From Frigidibacter sp. ROC022 (GTDB lineage: Bacteria > Pseudomonadota > Alphaproteobacteria > Rhodobacterales > Rhodobacteraceae): a stretch of DNA of 64,000 nt. Positions within the stretch are counted from its first letter, which is position 1; each line of letters begins with the position of its first letter. The notes beneath the pieces are model-generated. The model searched no databases, was not told the DNA's origin, and saw nothing but the letters and a program-made list of their open reading frames with translations. The translations under genes were made by a program, and so were the position numbers. The stretch covers positions 496,001 to 560,000 of the forward strand of contig NZ_JANQDU010000001.1 in assembly GCF_024723735.1 (NCBI RefSeq), in the 5' to 3' direction. Shown piece by piece: positions 9,312 to 17,945 of the stretch.

Positions 9312-10523
9312 CTAGACCCGTTCCAGGATCGTCGCGGCCCCCATGCCCGAAGCGATGCAGAGAGTCGCCAACCCGCATTCGACATCGCTGCGTTCCATTT
9401 CGTCCAGCAGCGTGCCCAGGATAATCGCTCCGGTTGCGCCCAGCGGATGGCCCATGGCGATGGCGCCGCCGTTGACATTGACCTTGGCGGGATCGACATC
9501 GAAGGCCTGCATGAAGCGCAGGACCACCGCGGCGAAGGCTTCGTTGACCTCGAACAGCCCGATGTCGCCGATCGCCATGCCGCTGTCGGCCAGGATCTTC
9601 TCGGTCACCGGGACCGGCCCGGTCAGCATGATCGTCGGATCGGTGCCGATCTTGGCGGTGGCGCGAATGCGGGCGCGGGGTTTCAGGCCCTGCGCCTCGC
9701 CAAAGGCCTTGGAGCCGATCAGGATGCCGGCCGCGCCATCGACGATGCCGCTGGAATTGCCGGCGTGGTGGACGTGGTTGATCCGCTCGAGATGCGGATA
9801 TTTCATCAGCGCCACCTTGTCGAAGCCGGGCATGCCTTCGCCCATCTCCTTGAAGCTGGCCTTCAGCGCGCCCAGGGTCTGCATGTCGGTCTCGGGGCGC
9901 ATGTGTTCGTCGCGGTCCAGGATCGGCAGCCCGTTGATGTCGCGCACCGTGATGACGGTCTTGTCGAAGCGTCCGGCGTCCCAGGCGGCCTTGGCCCGGC
10001 GCTGGCTTTCGACCGCCAGCGCGTCGCAATCGTCGCGCGAGAACCCGAATTCGGTGGCGATGATGTCGGCCGAGATGCCCTGCGGGACGAAATAGGTCTT
10101 CATCGCGATCGAGGGATCGACGGCAATCGCGGCGCCGTCGCTGCCCATCGGCACCCGGCCCATCATCTCGACCCCGCCGGCGACATAGGCGCTGCCGACC
10201 CCGGCCTTGATCTGGTTGGCCGCGAGGTTCACCGCCTCCATCCCGCTGGCGCAGAAGCGGTTGATCGACAGGCCCGGAATGCTCTCGTCCAGTTGCGAGG
10301 CCAGCACCGCCGAGCGGGCCAGGCATCCCCCCTGTTCGCCCACCTGGGTGACATTGCCCCAGATCACGTCCTCGACGGCGTGGCCCTGCAGCCCGTTGCG
10401 CTCTGCCAGGGCGTCCAGAACCTGCGTCGAGAGCCGCAGCGAAGTGACTTCATGCAGGCTGCCATCGGAGCGACCCTTGCCACGCGGTGTGCGCACGGCG
10501 TCATAGATATAGGCCTCGGTCAT
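9312..10523 (-). CDS. acetyl-CoA C-acyltransferase (thiolase)
   Basis: Thiolase of 403 residues that cleaves 3-ketoacyl-CoA with CoA (or runs the condensation in reverse). All catalytic elements are present: nucleophile Cys91 in SINRFCASGMEAVN, His359 in GGAIAMGHPLGATGA and Cys389 in ATLCIASGMGAATI. AAGGAG precedes the ATG. The gene lies 10 bases downstream of the GST gene, so these two form one unit. With the FadJ-like enzyme and the two acyl-CoA dehydrogenases in the same block it gives a full beta-oxidation set. Beta-oxidation (FadA/FadI type) is favoured over a biosynthetic PhaA role by context rather than by residues. Confidence 0.93.
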   Translation of the reverse strand: MTEAYIYDAVRTPRGKGRSDGSLHEVTSLRLSTQVLDALAERNGLQGHAVEDVIWGNVTQVGEQGGCLARSAVLASQLDESIPGLSINRFCASGMEAVNLAANQIKAGVGSAYVAGGVEMMGRVPMGSDGAAIAVDPSIAMKTYFVPQGISADIIATEFGFSRDDCDALAVESQRRAKAAWDAGRFDKTVITVRDINGLPILDRDEHMRPETDMQTLGALKASFKEMGEGMPGFDKVALMKYPHLERINHVHHAGNSSGIVDGAAGILIGSKAFGEAQGLKPRARIRATAKIGTDPTIMLTGPVPVTEKILADSGMAIGDIGLFEVNEAFAAVVLRFMQAFDVDPAKVNVNGGAIAMGHPLGATGAIILGTLLDEMERSDVECGLATLCIASGMGAATILERV

Positions 10524-10533
10524 GTCGTTCTCC

Positions 10534-11172
10534 TTATGCCCGATCAGCGGGTGACCCGGGCATCATGTCGTAGGGGTGCTTCCAGCCTTCAAGAGCCTGG
10601 AGGTTGGAAAGCCACCGGTCGATGTTCGGCCAGTCCGCGCGGGAGAAGCCGAAGGGTTCCGGGTAATAGAGGTAACCGCAGCAGGCGGTGTCTGCGAGCG
10701 TGACGCTGCGGCCAACCAGAAAGTCGCTGTTTTCCAGCGCGGTATCGAGGGTCTTGTAGGCGGCCTGAAGCCGGCCCTTGGTGAATTCGATCACCTCGGC
10801 CGGGCGCTTTTCCGGCGGCAGGAAGTTCATCAGGAAGCGCAGCATCCCGGCCTGGCTCGACAGTTTGTGATTGTCCCAGAACTGCCAGCGCAGCACCTCG
10901 CGCCGCTCGGCCGGGGTCTCGCCGCCCAGTCTGCCCGACTGTTCGGCGGCCCATTGCTGGATCACCCCGGACTGGGTGATGACCTCGCCGTCCCCGGTTT
11001 CCAGCACCGGCACCTCGCCCATCACGTTCCGGGCCCGGAATTCGGGTGTCCGGGTGGCACCGTTGAAGAAATCGACCTTTCGCGGCGTCCAGTCGATGCC
11101 GCAGAGCGTGAGGGTCAGAGCCGCCTTGTAGGCATTGCCGCTTTCACCGAAGCAGTGGAGCACATTGGTCAT
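10534..11172 (-). CDS. glutathione S-transferase family protein
   Basis: A 212-residue protein with an N-terminal thioredoxin-like domain (VLHCFGESGNAYKAALTLTL; NVMGEVPVLETGDGEVITQSGVI, containing the cis-Pro and the Glu/Ser glutathione-gamma-Glu site) and a C-terminal all-helical domain with the typical VGRSVTLADTACCGYL Asp box. Ser8/Asn10 near the N-terminus is the likely thiol-activating region rather than Tyr. AAAGGA precedes the ATG. It is coupled to the thiolase gene by a 10-base gap. A role in removing reactive thioester or aldehyde by-products of the block is possible but inferred from position only. Confidence 0.9.
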   Translation of the reverse strand: MTNVLHCFGESGNAYKAALTLTLCGIDWTPRKVDFFNGATRTPEFRARNVMGEVPVLETGDGEVITQSGVIQQWAAEQSGRLGGETPAERREVLRWQFWDNHKLSSQAGMLRFLMNFLPPEKRPAEVIEFTKGRLQAAYKTLDTALENSDFLVGRSVTLADTACCGYLYYPEPFGFSRADWPNIDRWLSNLQALEGWKHPYDMMPGSPADRA

Positions 11173-11200
11173 CGTCAGGTCCTTTTCCGAGGCCGGGGAG

Positions 11201-11251
11201 CGGGGGTTTCACACCCCCGGACCCCCGTGGGATATTTTCAAGGTAAAGCCG
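11201..11251. repeat. intergenic terminator-like repeat, copy 2
   Basis: A GC hairpin (CGGGGGT, loop TTCAC, ACCCCCG at 11201-11219) is followed by ACCCCCGT and the 23-base motif at 11229-11251, which differs from the copy at 2590 by one base. The element lies 12 bases after the stop of the acyl-CoA dehydrogenase on the minus strand and ahead of the GST gene, so it probably separates those transcripts. Confidence 0.6.
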
Positions 11252-11263
11252 CTGCCGGCGCGA

Positions 11264-12424
11264 TCAGCCGCGGCGCTGCCGGCGGGCGTCCCAGAAGCTG
11301 CGCGAGATCAGTTCCTTCATGATTTCGTTGGTGCCGCCGTAGATCCGCTGAACCCGGGCATCGGCCCACATGCCGCCGATCTCGTATTCCTGCATGAAGC
11401 CGTAGCCGCCATGCAACTGCACGCAGGCGTCCAGCACCTCGCCCTGGGTGTCGGTCAGCCAGTATTTCGCCATCGCGGCCTTCTCGACGCCGAGATTGCC
11501 CGCGATCAGGTCGACGATGCAGGAATCGAGAAAGGCCCGCGCCACGGTGGTCTTGGTCTGGCATTCGGCGAGCTGGAATCGGGTGTTCTGGAACTGCATG
11601 ATCGGGCCGCCGAAGGCCTCGCGCTCGTTGGCATAGGCAATGGTGCGCTCGACCGCGCCTTCCATGGCGCCGACGGCGCCGCAGCCGATGATCAGGCGTT
11701 CCCGCGGCAGCTGGCTCATCATCTGGGCGAAGCCGTGGCCCGGCTCCAGCCCGAGCAGGTTTTCCGGCGGCAGCGGCACCTTGTCGAAGAACAGTTCGGA
11801 CGTGTCGGCGGCCAGCATGCCGACCTTGTCCAGCTTGCGGCCCCGGGTGAAGCCGGGCGCGTTCTCGGTTTCCACCACCATCAGCGAGATGCCGTGCGCC
11901 CCGGCCTCGGGGTCGGTCTTGCAGGCGACCAGGATCAGATCGGCATGGGCGCCGTTGGTGATGAAGGTCTTCGATCCGGACAGGGTCCAGCCGTTGCCGT
12001 CCTTCTCGGCCCGGGTCCGGATCGCCTGCACGTCCGAGCCGGTGCCAGGTTCGGTCATCGCCAGGGCGCCGACCAGTTCTCCGCTGACCATCTTCGGCAG
12101 CCAGCGCCGTTTCTGATCCTCGGTGCCGTAGGCCAAGATGTAATGCGCCACGATGCCGGAATGGATGCCATGTCCCCAGGCCGCCAGATTGGCCCGCGAG
12201 CCTTCCAGCAGGATCACCGCCTCATGGCCGAAATCGCCGCCGGCGCCGCCGTATTCGGTCGGGATCGAGGGGCAGAGCAGCCCCAGTTCGCCGGCCTGCG
12301 CCCAGGTCGAGCGGTCCATCTCGCCCTGTTCGCGCCAGCGGGCGAAATGCGGTTTCCATTCCCGCGCGATGAAGTCCGAGGTCATCTCGGCCAGCATCCG
12401 GTGCTCGTCGGTCATCCATGTCAT
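11264..12424 (-). CDS. acyl-CoA dehydrogenase
   Basis: FAD enzyme of 386 residues that introduces the alpha,beta double bond into an acyl-CoA. The family blocks are clear: N-terminal helical domain with [18 protein letters not shown], the central beta domain with [21 protein letters not shown] and [13 protein letters not shown], and the C-terminal helical domain ending [37 protein letters not shown]. The catalytic base is probably Glu in the GGTNEI motif. GGAGGAGG lies upstream of the ATG. A small gene (12456) and a second, DmdC-like dehydrogenase follow upstream on the same strand. Chain-length preference cannot be judged. Confidence 0.93.
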   Translation of the reverse strand: MTWMTDEHRMLAEMTSDFIAREWKPHFARWREQGEMDRSTWAQAGELGLLCPSIPTEYGGAGGDFGHEAVILLEGSRANLAAWGHGIHSGIVAHYILAYGTEDQKRRWLPKMVSGELVGALAMTEPGTGSDVQAIRTRAEKDGNGWTLSGSKTFITNGAHADLILVACKTDPEAGAHGISLMVVETENAPGFTRGRKLDKVGMLAADTSELFFDKVPLPPENLLGLEPGHGFAQMMSQLPRERLIIGCGAVGAMEGAVERTIAYANEREAFGGPIMQFQNTRFQLAECQTKTTVARAFLDSCIVDLIAGNLGVEKAAMAKYWLTDTQGEVLDACVQLHGGYGFMQEYEIGGMWADARVQRIYGGTNEIMKELISRSFWDARRQRRG

Positions 12425-12455
12425 CGCAACGCCTCCTCCTCCCGGTGTTTCGGCC

Positions 12456-12668
12456 TCAGCGTTTGCGGGCCTCGAGTTCGGAATTGAACAGGCGGAGCCG
12501 GGCGGTCAGGTTCTCCTCGTCGATCACCGAATTGAAGTTCTCGAACAGGAAGGACAGCGCCTCGCCCTCGTCCAGCCCCGCTTCGGCGGCGAAGCGGCGC
12601 AGGCGACGGTAGCCGTCTTCGGTCATCGCGACCGGAAATCGCCGGGTCAGGCGGAAACGTTTCGGCAT
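12456..12668 (-). CDS. small basic protein, possible ribbon-helix-helix fold
   Basis: A 70-residue protein ([18 protein letters not shown] start, LEARKR end) with an excellent ribosome site GGAGGG seven bases before the ATG and high-GC codon use like its neighbours. The pattern is a basic strand ([10 protein letters not shown]), a helix with [14 protein letters not shown], then a second helix [13 protein letters not shown]. This is the strand-helix-Gly-helix layout of MetJ/Arc regulators, so a DNA-binding role is possible. The rest is a charged helix. It is squeezed between two acyl-CoA dehydrogenase genes, and its conserved position elsewhere would need checking. The fold is inference. Confidence 0.66.
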   Translation of the reverse strand: MPKRFRLTRRFPVAMTEDGYRRLRRFAAEAGLDEGEALSFLFENFNSVIDEENLTARLRLFNSELEARKR

Positions 12669-12691
12669 CTGGTCCCTCCGAGGCTGCACCC

Positions 12692-12720
12692 GGACCGCGC
12701 CCTGCGATCCGGGGCGGTCC
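12692..12720 (-). terminator. possible terminator after the DmdC-like gene
   Basis: Arms GGACCGC (12692-12698) and GCGGTCC (12714-12720) are perfectly complementary, with partial pairing within the loop. The hairpin lies just past the stop of the 592-residue dehydrogenase on the minus strand and before the small basic gene. There is no U-run, so termination strength is uncertain. Confidence 0.38.
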
Positions 12721-12736
12721 CGTGAGCGACACTCCC

Positions 12737-14515
12737 CTAAAAAGCCTCGGCTGCCAAGGCCATCACCGGATCGGCGCCCGAGGTGATCCTGGCCAGGTGC
12801 AGGCCGGTGGCCGGAAGATGCCGGGCCATGTAGTAGCGGCCGGTGGCCAGCTTGGTCTGGTAGAAGTCCTTGTCGCCGGTGCCCGCGTCGAGCGCCGCCT
12901 GCGCGGCCCTGGCCATCCGGGCCCACATCAGCCCGAGCGCGACATGGCCGAACATCAGCATGAAGTCATAGCTGCCGGCCAGCGCCGAATTGGGCGATTT
13001 CATCCCGTTCTGCATGAAATACATCGCCGCCGCCTGCAGGTCCTTGGACCCGGCCTTCAGCGGATCGAGGAAATCGGCCTTCAGCGCGGCGTTGTCCTCG
13101 TTCTCCTTGATGAAGCCCTTGATCAGCTCGAAGAAGGCCATCACCGGCTTGCCGCCGTCCTGGGCCAGCTTGCGGCCGACCAGATCCAGCGCCTGGACAC
13201 CATTGGCGCCCTCGTAGATCTGGGCGATTCGGGCGTCGCGGGCGAACTGCGACATGCCCTGTTCCTCGATATAGCCGTGCCCGCCATAAATCTGTTGCGC
13301 CTGGACGCACATCTCGAAGCCGCGATCGGTCTGGAAGCCCTTGATGACCGGGGTCAGCAACCCGATCAGCGCATCGGCCTCCTTGTCGCCCGAGCGATGC
13401 GCGGCGTCGATCAGGGTGGCACCCCAGAAGGTCAGCGCCCGGGCGCCTTCGATGAAGCTCTTCTGATCCATCAGGCTGCGGCGGATATCCGGGTGGACGA
13501 TCAGCGGGTCGGCCGGGCCGTCGGGGTTTTCCGGGCCGGTGACGGCGCGGCCCTGAAGCCGGTCCTTGGCATAGGCAAGGGCGTTCTGATAGGCGACCTC
13601 GGCCTGGGCATAGCCCTGCAGGCCGACACCGATCCGGGCTTCGTTCATCATGGTGAACATCGCCCGCATCCCCTTGTGCAGGTCACCCAGCAACCAGCCC
13701 CTGGCGCCGTCATAGTTCAGCACGCAGGTGGCATTGCCGTGGATGCCCATCTTCTCTTCGATCTTGCCGACCGTGACCGGGTTGCGGTCGCCCAGCGAGC
13801 CGTCCTCGTTGATCAGGAATTTCGGCACGATGAACAGCGAGATGCCCCGCGTCCCCTCGCCTCCGCCCGGCGCCTTGGCCAGCACCAGATGTATGATGTT
13901 CTCGGACAGGTCGTGATCGCCGGCCGAGATGAAGATCTTCTGACCAGTGATCAGATAGCTGCCGTCGTCCTGCGGCTCGGCCCTGGTGCGCAGCAGTCCC
14001 AGATCGGTGCCGCAATGCGGCTCGGTCAGGTTCATGGTGCCCGTCCAGGCACCGGTGACCATCTTCGGCAGATAGGTGGCCTTCTGCTCTTCCGAGCCAT
14101 GCACATGGATCGCCGAATAGGCGCCATGGGTCAGGCCCATGTACATGTTGAAGGCCATGTTGGAGGCCGAGAGGATCTCGCCCACCGCCGAGTTCAGCAC
14201 ATAGGGCATTCCCTGGCCGCCGAATTCCGGGTCGCAGTCGAGCCCGGTCCAGCCGCCTTCGCAGACCTTGTCATAGGCCTCCTTGAAACCCTCCGGGGTG
14301 CGCACCACCCCGTTGTCGAGCCGGCAGCCCTGTGCGTCGCCCACCGCGTTCAACGGGTGCAGCACCTGCGAGGCGAGCTTCCCCGCCTCTTCCAGCACCG
14401 CTGCGGTGAACGATGGCTCCAGTTCCGAGTAGCCCGGCGTGGCACCGCTTCCGACATCCAGGACCTCATGCAGGACAAAGGCCATGTCTTTGGTCGGGGC
14501 GGTGTAGCTGGTCAT
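12737..14515 (-). CDS. acyl-CoA dehydrogenase, long DmdC-like type
   Basis: FAD-dependent dehydrogenase of 592 residues, about 200 longer than classical acyl-CoA dehydrogenases because of an extra C-terminal helical domain, which is the size and layout of DmdC (3-methylmercaptopropionyl-CoA dehydrogenase) and its general fatty-acyl relatives. Visible blocks are [54 protein letters not shown] and [16 protein letters not shown] (catalytic Glu). The ATG at 14515 ([11 protein letters not shown]) has GGAGAAG upstream and fits the family start. A MerR gene lies 25 bases upstream on the same strand, so the two are probably cotranscribed. DMSP-related function is only one possibility; the dmdA gene is not in the window. 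Confidence 0.9.
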   Translation of the reverse strand: MTSYTAPTKDMAFVLHEVLDVGSGATPGYSELEPSFTAAVLEEAGKLASQVLHPLNAVGDAQGCRLDNGVVRTPEGFKEAYDKVCEGGWTGLDCDPEFGGQGMPYVLNSAVGEILSASNMAFNMYMGLTHGAYSAIHVHGSEEQKATYLPKMVTGAWTGTMNLTEPHCGTDLGLLRTRAEPQDDGSYLITGQKIFISAGDHDLSENIIHLVLAKAPGGGEGTRGISLFIVPKFLINEDGSLGDRNPVTVGKIEEKMGIHGNATCVLNYDGARGWLLGDLHKGMRAMFTMMNEARIGVGLQGYAQAEVAYQNALAYAKDRLQGRAVTGPENPDGPADPLIVHPDIRRSLMDQKSFIEGARALTFWGATLIDAAHRSGDKEADALIGLLTPVIKGFQTDRGFEMCVQAQQIYGGHGYIEEQGMSQFARDARIAQIYEGANGVQALDLVGRKLAQDGGKPVMAFFELIKGFIKENEDNAALKADFLDPLKAGSKDLQAAAMYFMQNGMKSPNSALAGSYDFMLMFGHVALGLMWARMARAAQAALDAGTGDKDFYQTKLATGRYYMARHLPATGLHLARITSGADPVMALAAEAF

Positions 14516-14540
14516 GGGGCTTCTCCGGTATCGTGCCGTC

Positions 14541-14942
14541 TCAGGCGGCGTTCTGGTCGCGTTTCTCCAGGCGCTCGGCGGCCCAGGCAAGACGCTCCTG
14601 CAAGGCGCTGATCGCGGCAGTCAATTCGTCACGTTCCGCCTTCATCTCGGCCAGCCGCTTCTGCGCCAGCTCATAGGCCTGGGCGAGCTGAATTTCGGGG
14701 CCGTTCGGGCCCTGATCATAGAGGTCCAGCAGTTGCCGGATGTCTTCCAGCGAGAATCCGAAGCGCTTGCCTTCCAGGATCAGCTTCAGCCGCGCGCGGT
14801 CACGCTTGGTGAACCAGCGCTTCTGCCCTTCGCGGATCGGGAAAAGCAATTCCTTGGCTTCGTAGAAGCGCAGGGTGCGCGGCGATACCTCGAAGGCGTC
14901 GCACATCTCGCGGATCGTCATGTTAGCATCGGTCATTGTCAT
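14541..14942 (-). CDS. MerR-family regulator, copy A
   Basis: A 133-residue regulator. The N-terminal winged helix-turn-helix reads [26 protein letters not shown], then [35 protein letters not shown], followed by a long coiled-coil dimerisation helix ([32 protein letters not shown]). It has no metal-binding cysteines, so it probably responds to an organic or acyl-CoA ligand, as LiuR-type MerR proteins do. The start at 14942 is preferred because GGAAGG lies four bases before it; another ATG is present at 14954. It is cotranscribed with the DmdC-like dehydrogenase. A paralogue lies at 15228, and both are preceded by the same motif. Confidence 0.9.
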   Translation of the reverse strand: MTMTDANMTIREMCDAFEVSPRTLRFYEAKELLFPIREGQKRWFTKRDRARLKLILEGKRFGFSLEDIRQLLDLYDQGPNGPEIQLAQAYELAQKRLAEMKAERDELTAAISALQERLAWAAERLEKRDQNAA

Positions 14943-15019
14943 TTTACCTTCCATCCGGGAACTCGTGACACACGTTATGGCCGGCAGATGGGGGGAGAGA
15001 CGCCGCCTGACAACCCAGG

Positions 15020-15056
15020 TTGACGCATGCGTAACCGTAACGTCACGTCAGTGTCA
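15020..15056. promoter_or_regulatory. putative MerR operator upstream of copy A
   Basis: The interval contains the 10-base palindrome ACGCATGCGT (flanked by GGTTG and AACC) and, at 15036-15056, CGTAACGTCAC-gtc-AGTGTCA. The latter matches the motif before the second MerR gene except for a three-base insertion. It is an inferred binding region for one or both MerR proteins. Confidence 0.5.
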
Positions 15057-15227
15057 CAGGCGCGAAATCTTGGAGAAGGCGACCCAACGGAAGTCACAAT
15101 AATCTTGCGCGGAAACCGGGGTGATTGCGGGAGGGCCTTTCCGGTCTTGTCCGGTTCGGCCGGGCGCGCCGGATACGCGGGCCAGGGCCGGCAGATTGCC
15201 GCCCGGCGGCGCTCACGACCATGCATT

Positions 15228-15617
15228 TCAGCCCTGCGGCGTGTCGGGGTTCTTCAGCGAGGCCGCGGTCTCGTCGCGCAGCTTCTTGAGGTCGATCAGC
15301 GCCTGGTCGAGTTCGTCCCGCTGCCGGCGCAATTCCACCATCTGCTCGTCGGCGCGGGCGATCCATGCGCGCATCTGGGCGTCGTTCCCCTCCTGCCCGT
15401 AGATTTCGAGCCACTGGCGGATTTCCTCGAGCGGAAAGCCGAAGCGACGGCCCCGCAGGATCAGCTTCATCCGCGCCACTTCGCGCGGCCCGTACCAGCG
15501 GGCTCGGCCATCCTTTCGGGGCTTCAGAAGTTCGATGTATTCGTAGTAGCGCAACGTCCGCGGCGTCACGTCGAATTGCGCGCACATATCCTTAAAGCTG
15601 AGTTCGTCTTCAGACAT
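15228..15617 (-). CDS. MerR-family regulator, copy B
   Basis: A 129-residue MerR protein closely similar in layout to the one at 14541: LSFKDMCAQFDVTPRTLRYYEYIELLKPRKDGRARWYGPREVARMKLILRGRRFGFPLEEIRQWLEIY, then a coiled coil (MVELRRQRDELDQALIDLKKLRDETAASL). There are no cysteines in a metal-sensing loop. GAGG lies upstream of the ATG. The shared (R/K)RFGF-LE-IRQ block indicates a recent common ancestor. It is followed by 273 bases of intergenic DNA before copy A, so the two are not tightly coupled. A role in controlling acyl-CoA catabolism is inferred from neighbours and from LiuR precedents. Confidence 0.9.
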   Translation of the reverse strand: MSEDELSFKDMCAQFDVTPRTLRYYEYIELLKPRKDGRARWYGPREVARMKLILRGRRFGFPLEEIRQWLEIYGQEGNDAQMRAWIARADEQMVELRRQRDELDQALIDLKKLRDETAASLKNPDTPQG

Positions 15618-15670
15618 TCGCGGGCCTCTATCTTGATCGACAAGCTAGCACGGCGGACGCGGAGCGCAAA

Positions 15671-15691
15671 TGACGTAACGTCACAGTGTCA
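15671..15691. promoter_or_regulatory. putative MerR operator upstream of copy B
   Basis: TGACGT-A-ACGTCA (15671-15683) is a perfect dyad around one base, followed by CAGTGTCA. The stretch CGTAACGTCAC plus AGTGTCA repeats the motif at 15036. It lies 54 bases before the copy-B start, and its right edge just overlaps the 3' end of the transporter gene. Confidence 0.52.
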
Positions 15692-16870
15692 GAAAGGAGA
15701 CAGGAATCCCGGGGCGATGAGGTGGAACCCGTAGGCCAGGATCAGGGCCGGAATTGCGGAATAGGCGGTGGCGACCACGGCGGCGCGCGGATTCAGGGCA
15801 ATGGCCGGGAACAGCGCGTCGCCATCGTTCGAGATCGCGTTGCCGATCAGCGCCCCGAAGGGAATCAGACCGTTGACGTAGAGCGTCGTGACCAGAACCT
15901 GCGGGCCGCATCCGGGGATGAAACCCACCAGCACCCCGGCCAGCGGCAGCAGGATCGCCACCGAGCCGAACAGGGTCTCGAGATCGAGCCCGCCGAAGGC
16001 GACGATGTAGTCATAGGCCAGATAGGCGCCGATCACCCAGACCGCGATGAATGACGTCTCTTCGGTCATCCGCGTGACCGGCCGGTCGGCGGGGTTGGTC
16101 ATCGCCTGCAGCGGCGAGGTGGCCCAGGTGAACAGCCCGATCGCGGTTCCGCCGAGGCCGATGATCATCGGCCAGGGGCCGAGAAACCCGACATCGGTCT
16201 GCGTCGCCTGCATCAGCCCGAGGGCCAGGCCCGGAATGACGAAGCCCAGATAGGCCCAGTCCCGGGCGCGAACCCGCCCGATCCGGGGCGCCATGTCGCA
16301 GCTTGCGCCGGCAACGCCGCGATAGTCCTTCCTGTGGAAGGCATCGACCAGCCAGCCAGACAGGACCCCGGTGCTGAACTGGATCGGCAGCAGGATCAGG
16401 GCGACTTCGGGCTTGGTGGCGATCAGCAGGAAGGCGGCGTCGCCCATGGTCGCGGTCAGCGTCGCCACCACCGCGCCAAAGCCGACATTGCCCGAGGAAT
16501 AGGCCGCCACCACGATCACCGCGCCGCCGCAACCGGGTGTCGCCCCCAGCAGCGCCGCGATCGGCACCTGCCAAAGCCGGGCGCCCTTGAGCCCCTGACC
16601 GATATCGAAGCGGAACAGCTTCTCGGCGCCGTAGAACAGCATCAGCGTCACCGCCACGAAGGCCGCGACCTGCACATAGGCATCGGTCATCAGGCCGCGG
16701 GTGACCCGCCCCAGCTCCCCCGGCATCAGTGCCAGAACCAGGCAGGCCAGCGCGAAGGGCAGGCGGCGGCTGCGGAACGGTCCCAGGCGGTCCTCGGCGA
16801 CAAAGCCCTGCGGCTTGGCCGCAGCGCTGTCTCCGGTCGGCGGCAGGGCGTTGGCGGCGCTGGTGGTCAT
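15689..16870 (-). CDS. probable manganese transporter (ArsP_2/MntX-like membrane protein)
   Basis: A 393-residue integral membrane protein with about ten hydrophobic segments and an internal repeat marked by two matching motifs, [16 protein letters not shown] and [16 protein letters not shown], each followed by a polar Asp/Ser-rich segment ([26 protein letters not shown]). This is the signature of the putative manganese/heavy-metal transporter family (ArsP_2; I recall a Rhodobacterales member called MntX in comparative work on Mur regulons). The ATG at 16870 has AGGAA upstream. A Fur/Mur-like box and a sigma-70 promoter precede it, supporting metal-responsive control. The direction of transport (uptake or export) cannot be told from sequence. 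Confidence 0.7.
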   Translation of the reverse strand: MTTSAANALPPTGDSAAAKPQGFVAEDRLGPFRSRRLPFALACLVLALMPGELGRVTRGLMTDAYVQVAAFVAVTLMLFYGAEKLFRFDIGQGLKGARLWQVPIAALLGATPGCGGAVIVVAAYSSGNVGFGAVVATLTATMGDAAFLLIATKPEVALILLPIQFSTGVLSGWLVDAFHRKDYRGVAGASCDMAPRIGRVRARDWAYLGFVIPGLALGLMQATQTDVGFLGPWPMIIGLGGTAIGLFTWATSPLQAMTNPADRPVTRMTEETSFIAVWVIGAYLAYDYIVAFGGLDLETLFGSVAILLPLAGVLVGFIPGCGPQVLVTTLYVNGLIPFGALIGNAISNDGDALFPAIALNPRAAVVATAYSAIPALILAYGFHLIAPGFLSPF

Positions 16871-16883
16871 GGGGGATTCCTGT

Positions 16884-16933
16884 TGCGAATAATTCTCATT
16901 TGCAGAACATAGCACTTGCGATGGGCTTGGCAA
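16884..16933 (-). promoter_or_regulatory. sigma-70-like promoter with Fur/Mur-type box
   Basis: On the minus strand, TTGCCA (16933-16928) and TATGTT (16911-16906) are separated by 16 bases. Immediately downstream lies a 21-base imperfect dyad with ends TGCAAAT and ATTCGCA around an AT-rich centre (16884-16904). The dyad resembles Fur-superfamily sites and would cover the transcription start, as expected for metal-dependent repression of the transporter gene. Confidence 0.62.
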
Positions 16934-16983
16934 GGCGGAATAACCGGGCACTGACTGCAACATGCAAAAGGGCAGGGCGGCAC

Positions 16984-17439
16984 ATGGCATCCGGTGAGGA
17001 CGACGGCGCCGAGGCGGCGGACGCACGGCTGGCGGCAGGGCGCAAGTTCGTCGACTCGCTGCCGCATTGCCATGCCCTGGGAATGCGGCTGGTCCGGCTG
17101 GGCGATGGCGAGGCCGAGGTCGAGATGCCCTGGAACCCCGACCTGATCGGTGACCCGGCCACCGGCGTGATTCATGGCGGCGCTGTTTCGGCTTTGCTCG
17201 ACAGCTGTGGTGGCGCGGCAGTGATGTTCCACCCGGCGGGCGTGGCGGGCACCGCGACGATGGACCTGCGGGTGGACTACATGCGGCCGGCGACGCCGGG
17301 GCAGAAGATCGTGGCGCGGGCCGAGTGCTACAACATCACCCGCTCGGTCGCCTTCGTCCGTGCCGTGGCGCTGGACGAGGACGAAAGCCGCCCGGTCGCC
17401 ACCGCGGCCGGCGCCTTTGCCGTGGAGCGTACGTCATGA
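16984..17439 (+). CDS. PaaI-family hotdog thioesterase 1
   Basis: A 151-residue hotdog-fold protein. The conserved block [25 protein letters not shown] (His-Gly-Gly and catalytic Asp/Ser region) and the [21 protein letters not shown] strand are typical of PaaI/YbgC-like acyl-CoA thioesterases. The start at 16984 follows a purine-rich GGGCAGGGCGG; an earlier in-frame ATG at 16921 would overlap the opposite-strand promoter and lacks a ribosome site. It overlaps the next thioesterase by four bases (ATGA), so the pair and the downstream MATE pump are translationally coupled. Confidence 0.88.
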   Translation: MASGEDDGAEAADARLAAGRKFVDSLPHCHALGMRLVRLGDGEAEVEMPWNPDLIGDPATGVIHGGAVSALLDSCGGAAVMFHPAGVAGTATMDLRVDYMRPATPGQKIVARAECYNITRSVAFVRAVALDEDESRPVATAAGAFAVERTS

Positions 17440-17945
17440 ACCCGCGGCGGCCGGAACCGGTTCAGGTGGTGAAGGAACGGCGCGACAAGGCGCTCAAGAC
17501 CCTGGTCGCCTCGGTGCCCTACATCCGTTTCATGGGCATCGAATTCGAACGCCGCGGTGACGAACTGACCGCGATCATGAGCTACAGTGACCGGTTGATC
17601 GGAAATCCGCTTCTGCCGGCGCTGCACGGGGGCGCCACGGCGGCGTTCCTGGAAGTGACCGCGATCATCGGTCTGGGCTGGTCGCTGCTCTGGGAAGAGG
17701 TCGAGAGCGGGCGCTCGGACGGCAGCAACCCGGTTCTGCCCCGGACCATCGACCTGACGGTGGATTACCTGCGCTCGGGCCTGCCGCGCGATGCCTATGC
17801 CCGGGCCAGCATCAACCGTTCGGGCCGGCGCTATGCCTCGGTCCATGTCGAGGCCTGGCAGGACAACCGGGCCCGGCTCTTTGCCCAGGCCACCGGGCAT
17901 TTCATGATGCCCGACGCGGGAAAGGCCGACCGGCAGGGCCGATGA
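17436..17945 (+). CDS. PaaI-family hotdog thioesterase 2
   Basis: A 169-residue hotdog protein distinct from its upstream neighbour. The conserved segment is [25 protein letters not shown], with the HGG motif and Glu in the catalytic helix, followed by [38 protein letters not shown]. Two tandem non-identical PaaI-like genes may encode a heteromeric thioesterase or two specificities; the sequence cannot decide. The start ATGA overlaps the previous stop and its own stop overlaps the MATE start, making a tight three-gene operon. Confidence 0.88.
   Translation: MNPRRPEPVQVVKERRDKALKTLVASVPYIRFMGIEFERRGDELTAIMSYSDRLIGNPLLPALHGGATAAFLEVTAIIGLGWSLLWEEVESGRSDGSNPVLPRTIDLTVDYLRSGLPRDAYARASINRSGRRYASVHVEAWQDNRARLFAQATGHFMMPDAGKADRQGR

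Noticed and set aside
2622-14515. A DMSP demethylation cluster (DmdB/DmdC-like genes)
   Set aside because: The ligase and long dehydrogenase are DmdB/DmdC-like, but they are 8 kb apart, dmdA and dmdD are not seen, and both families have general fatty-acid members.
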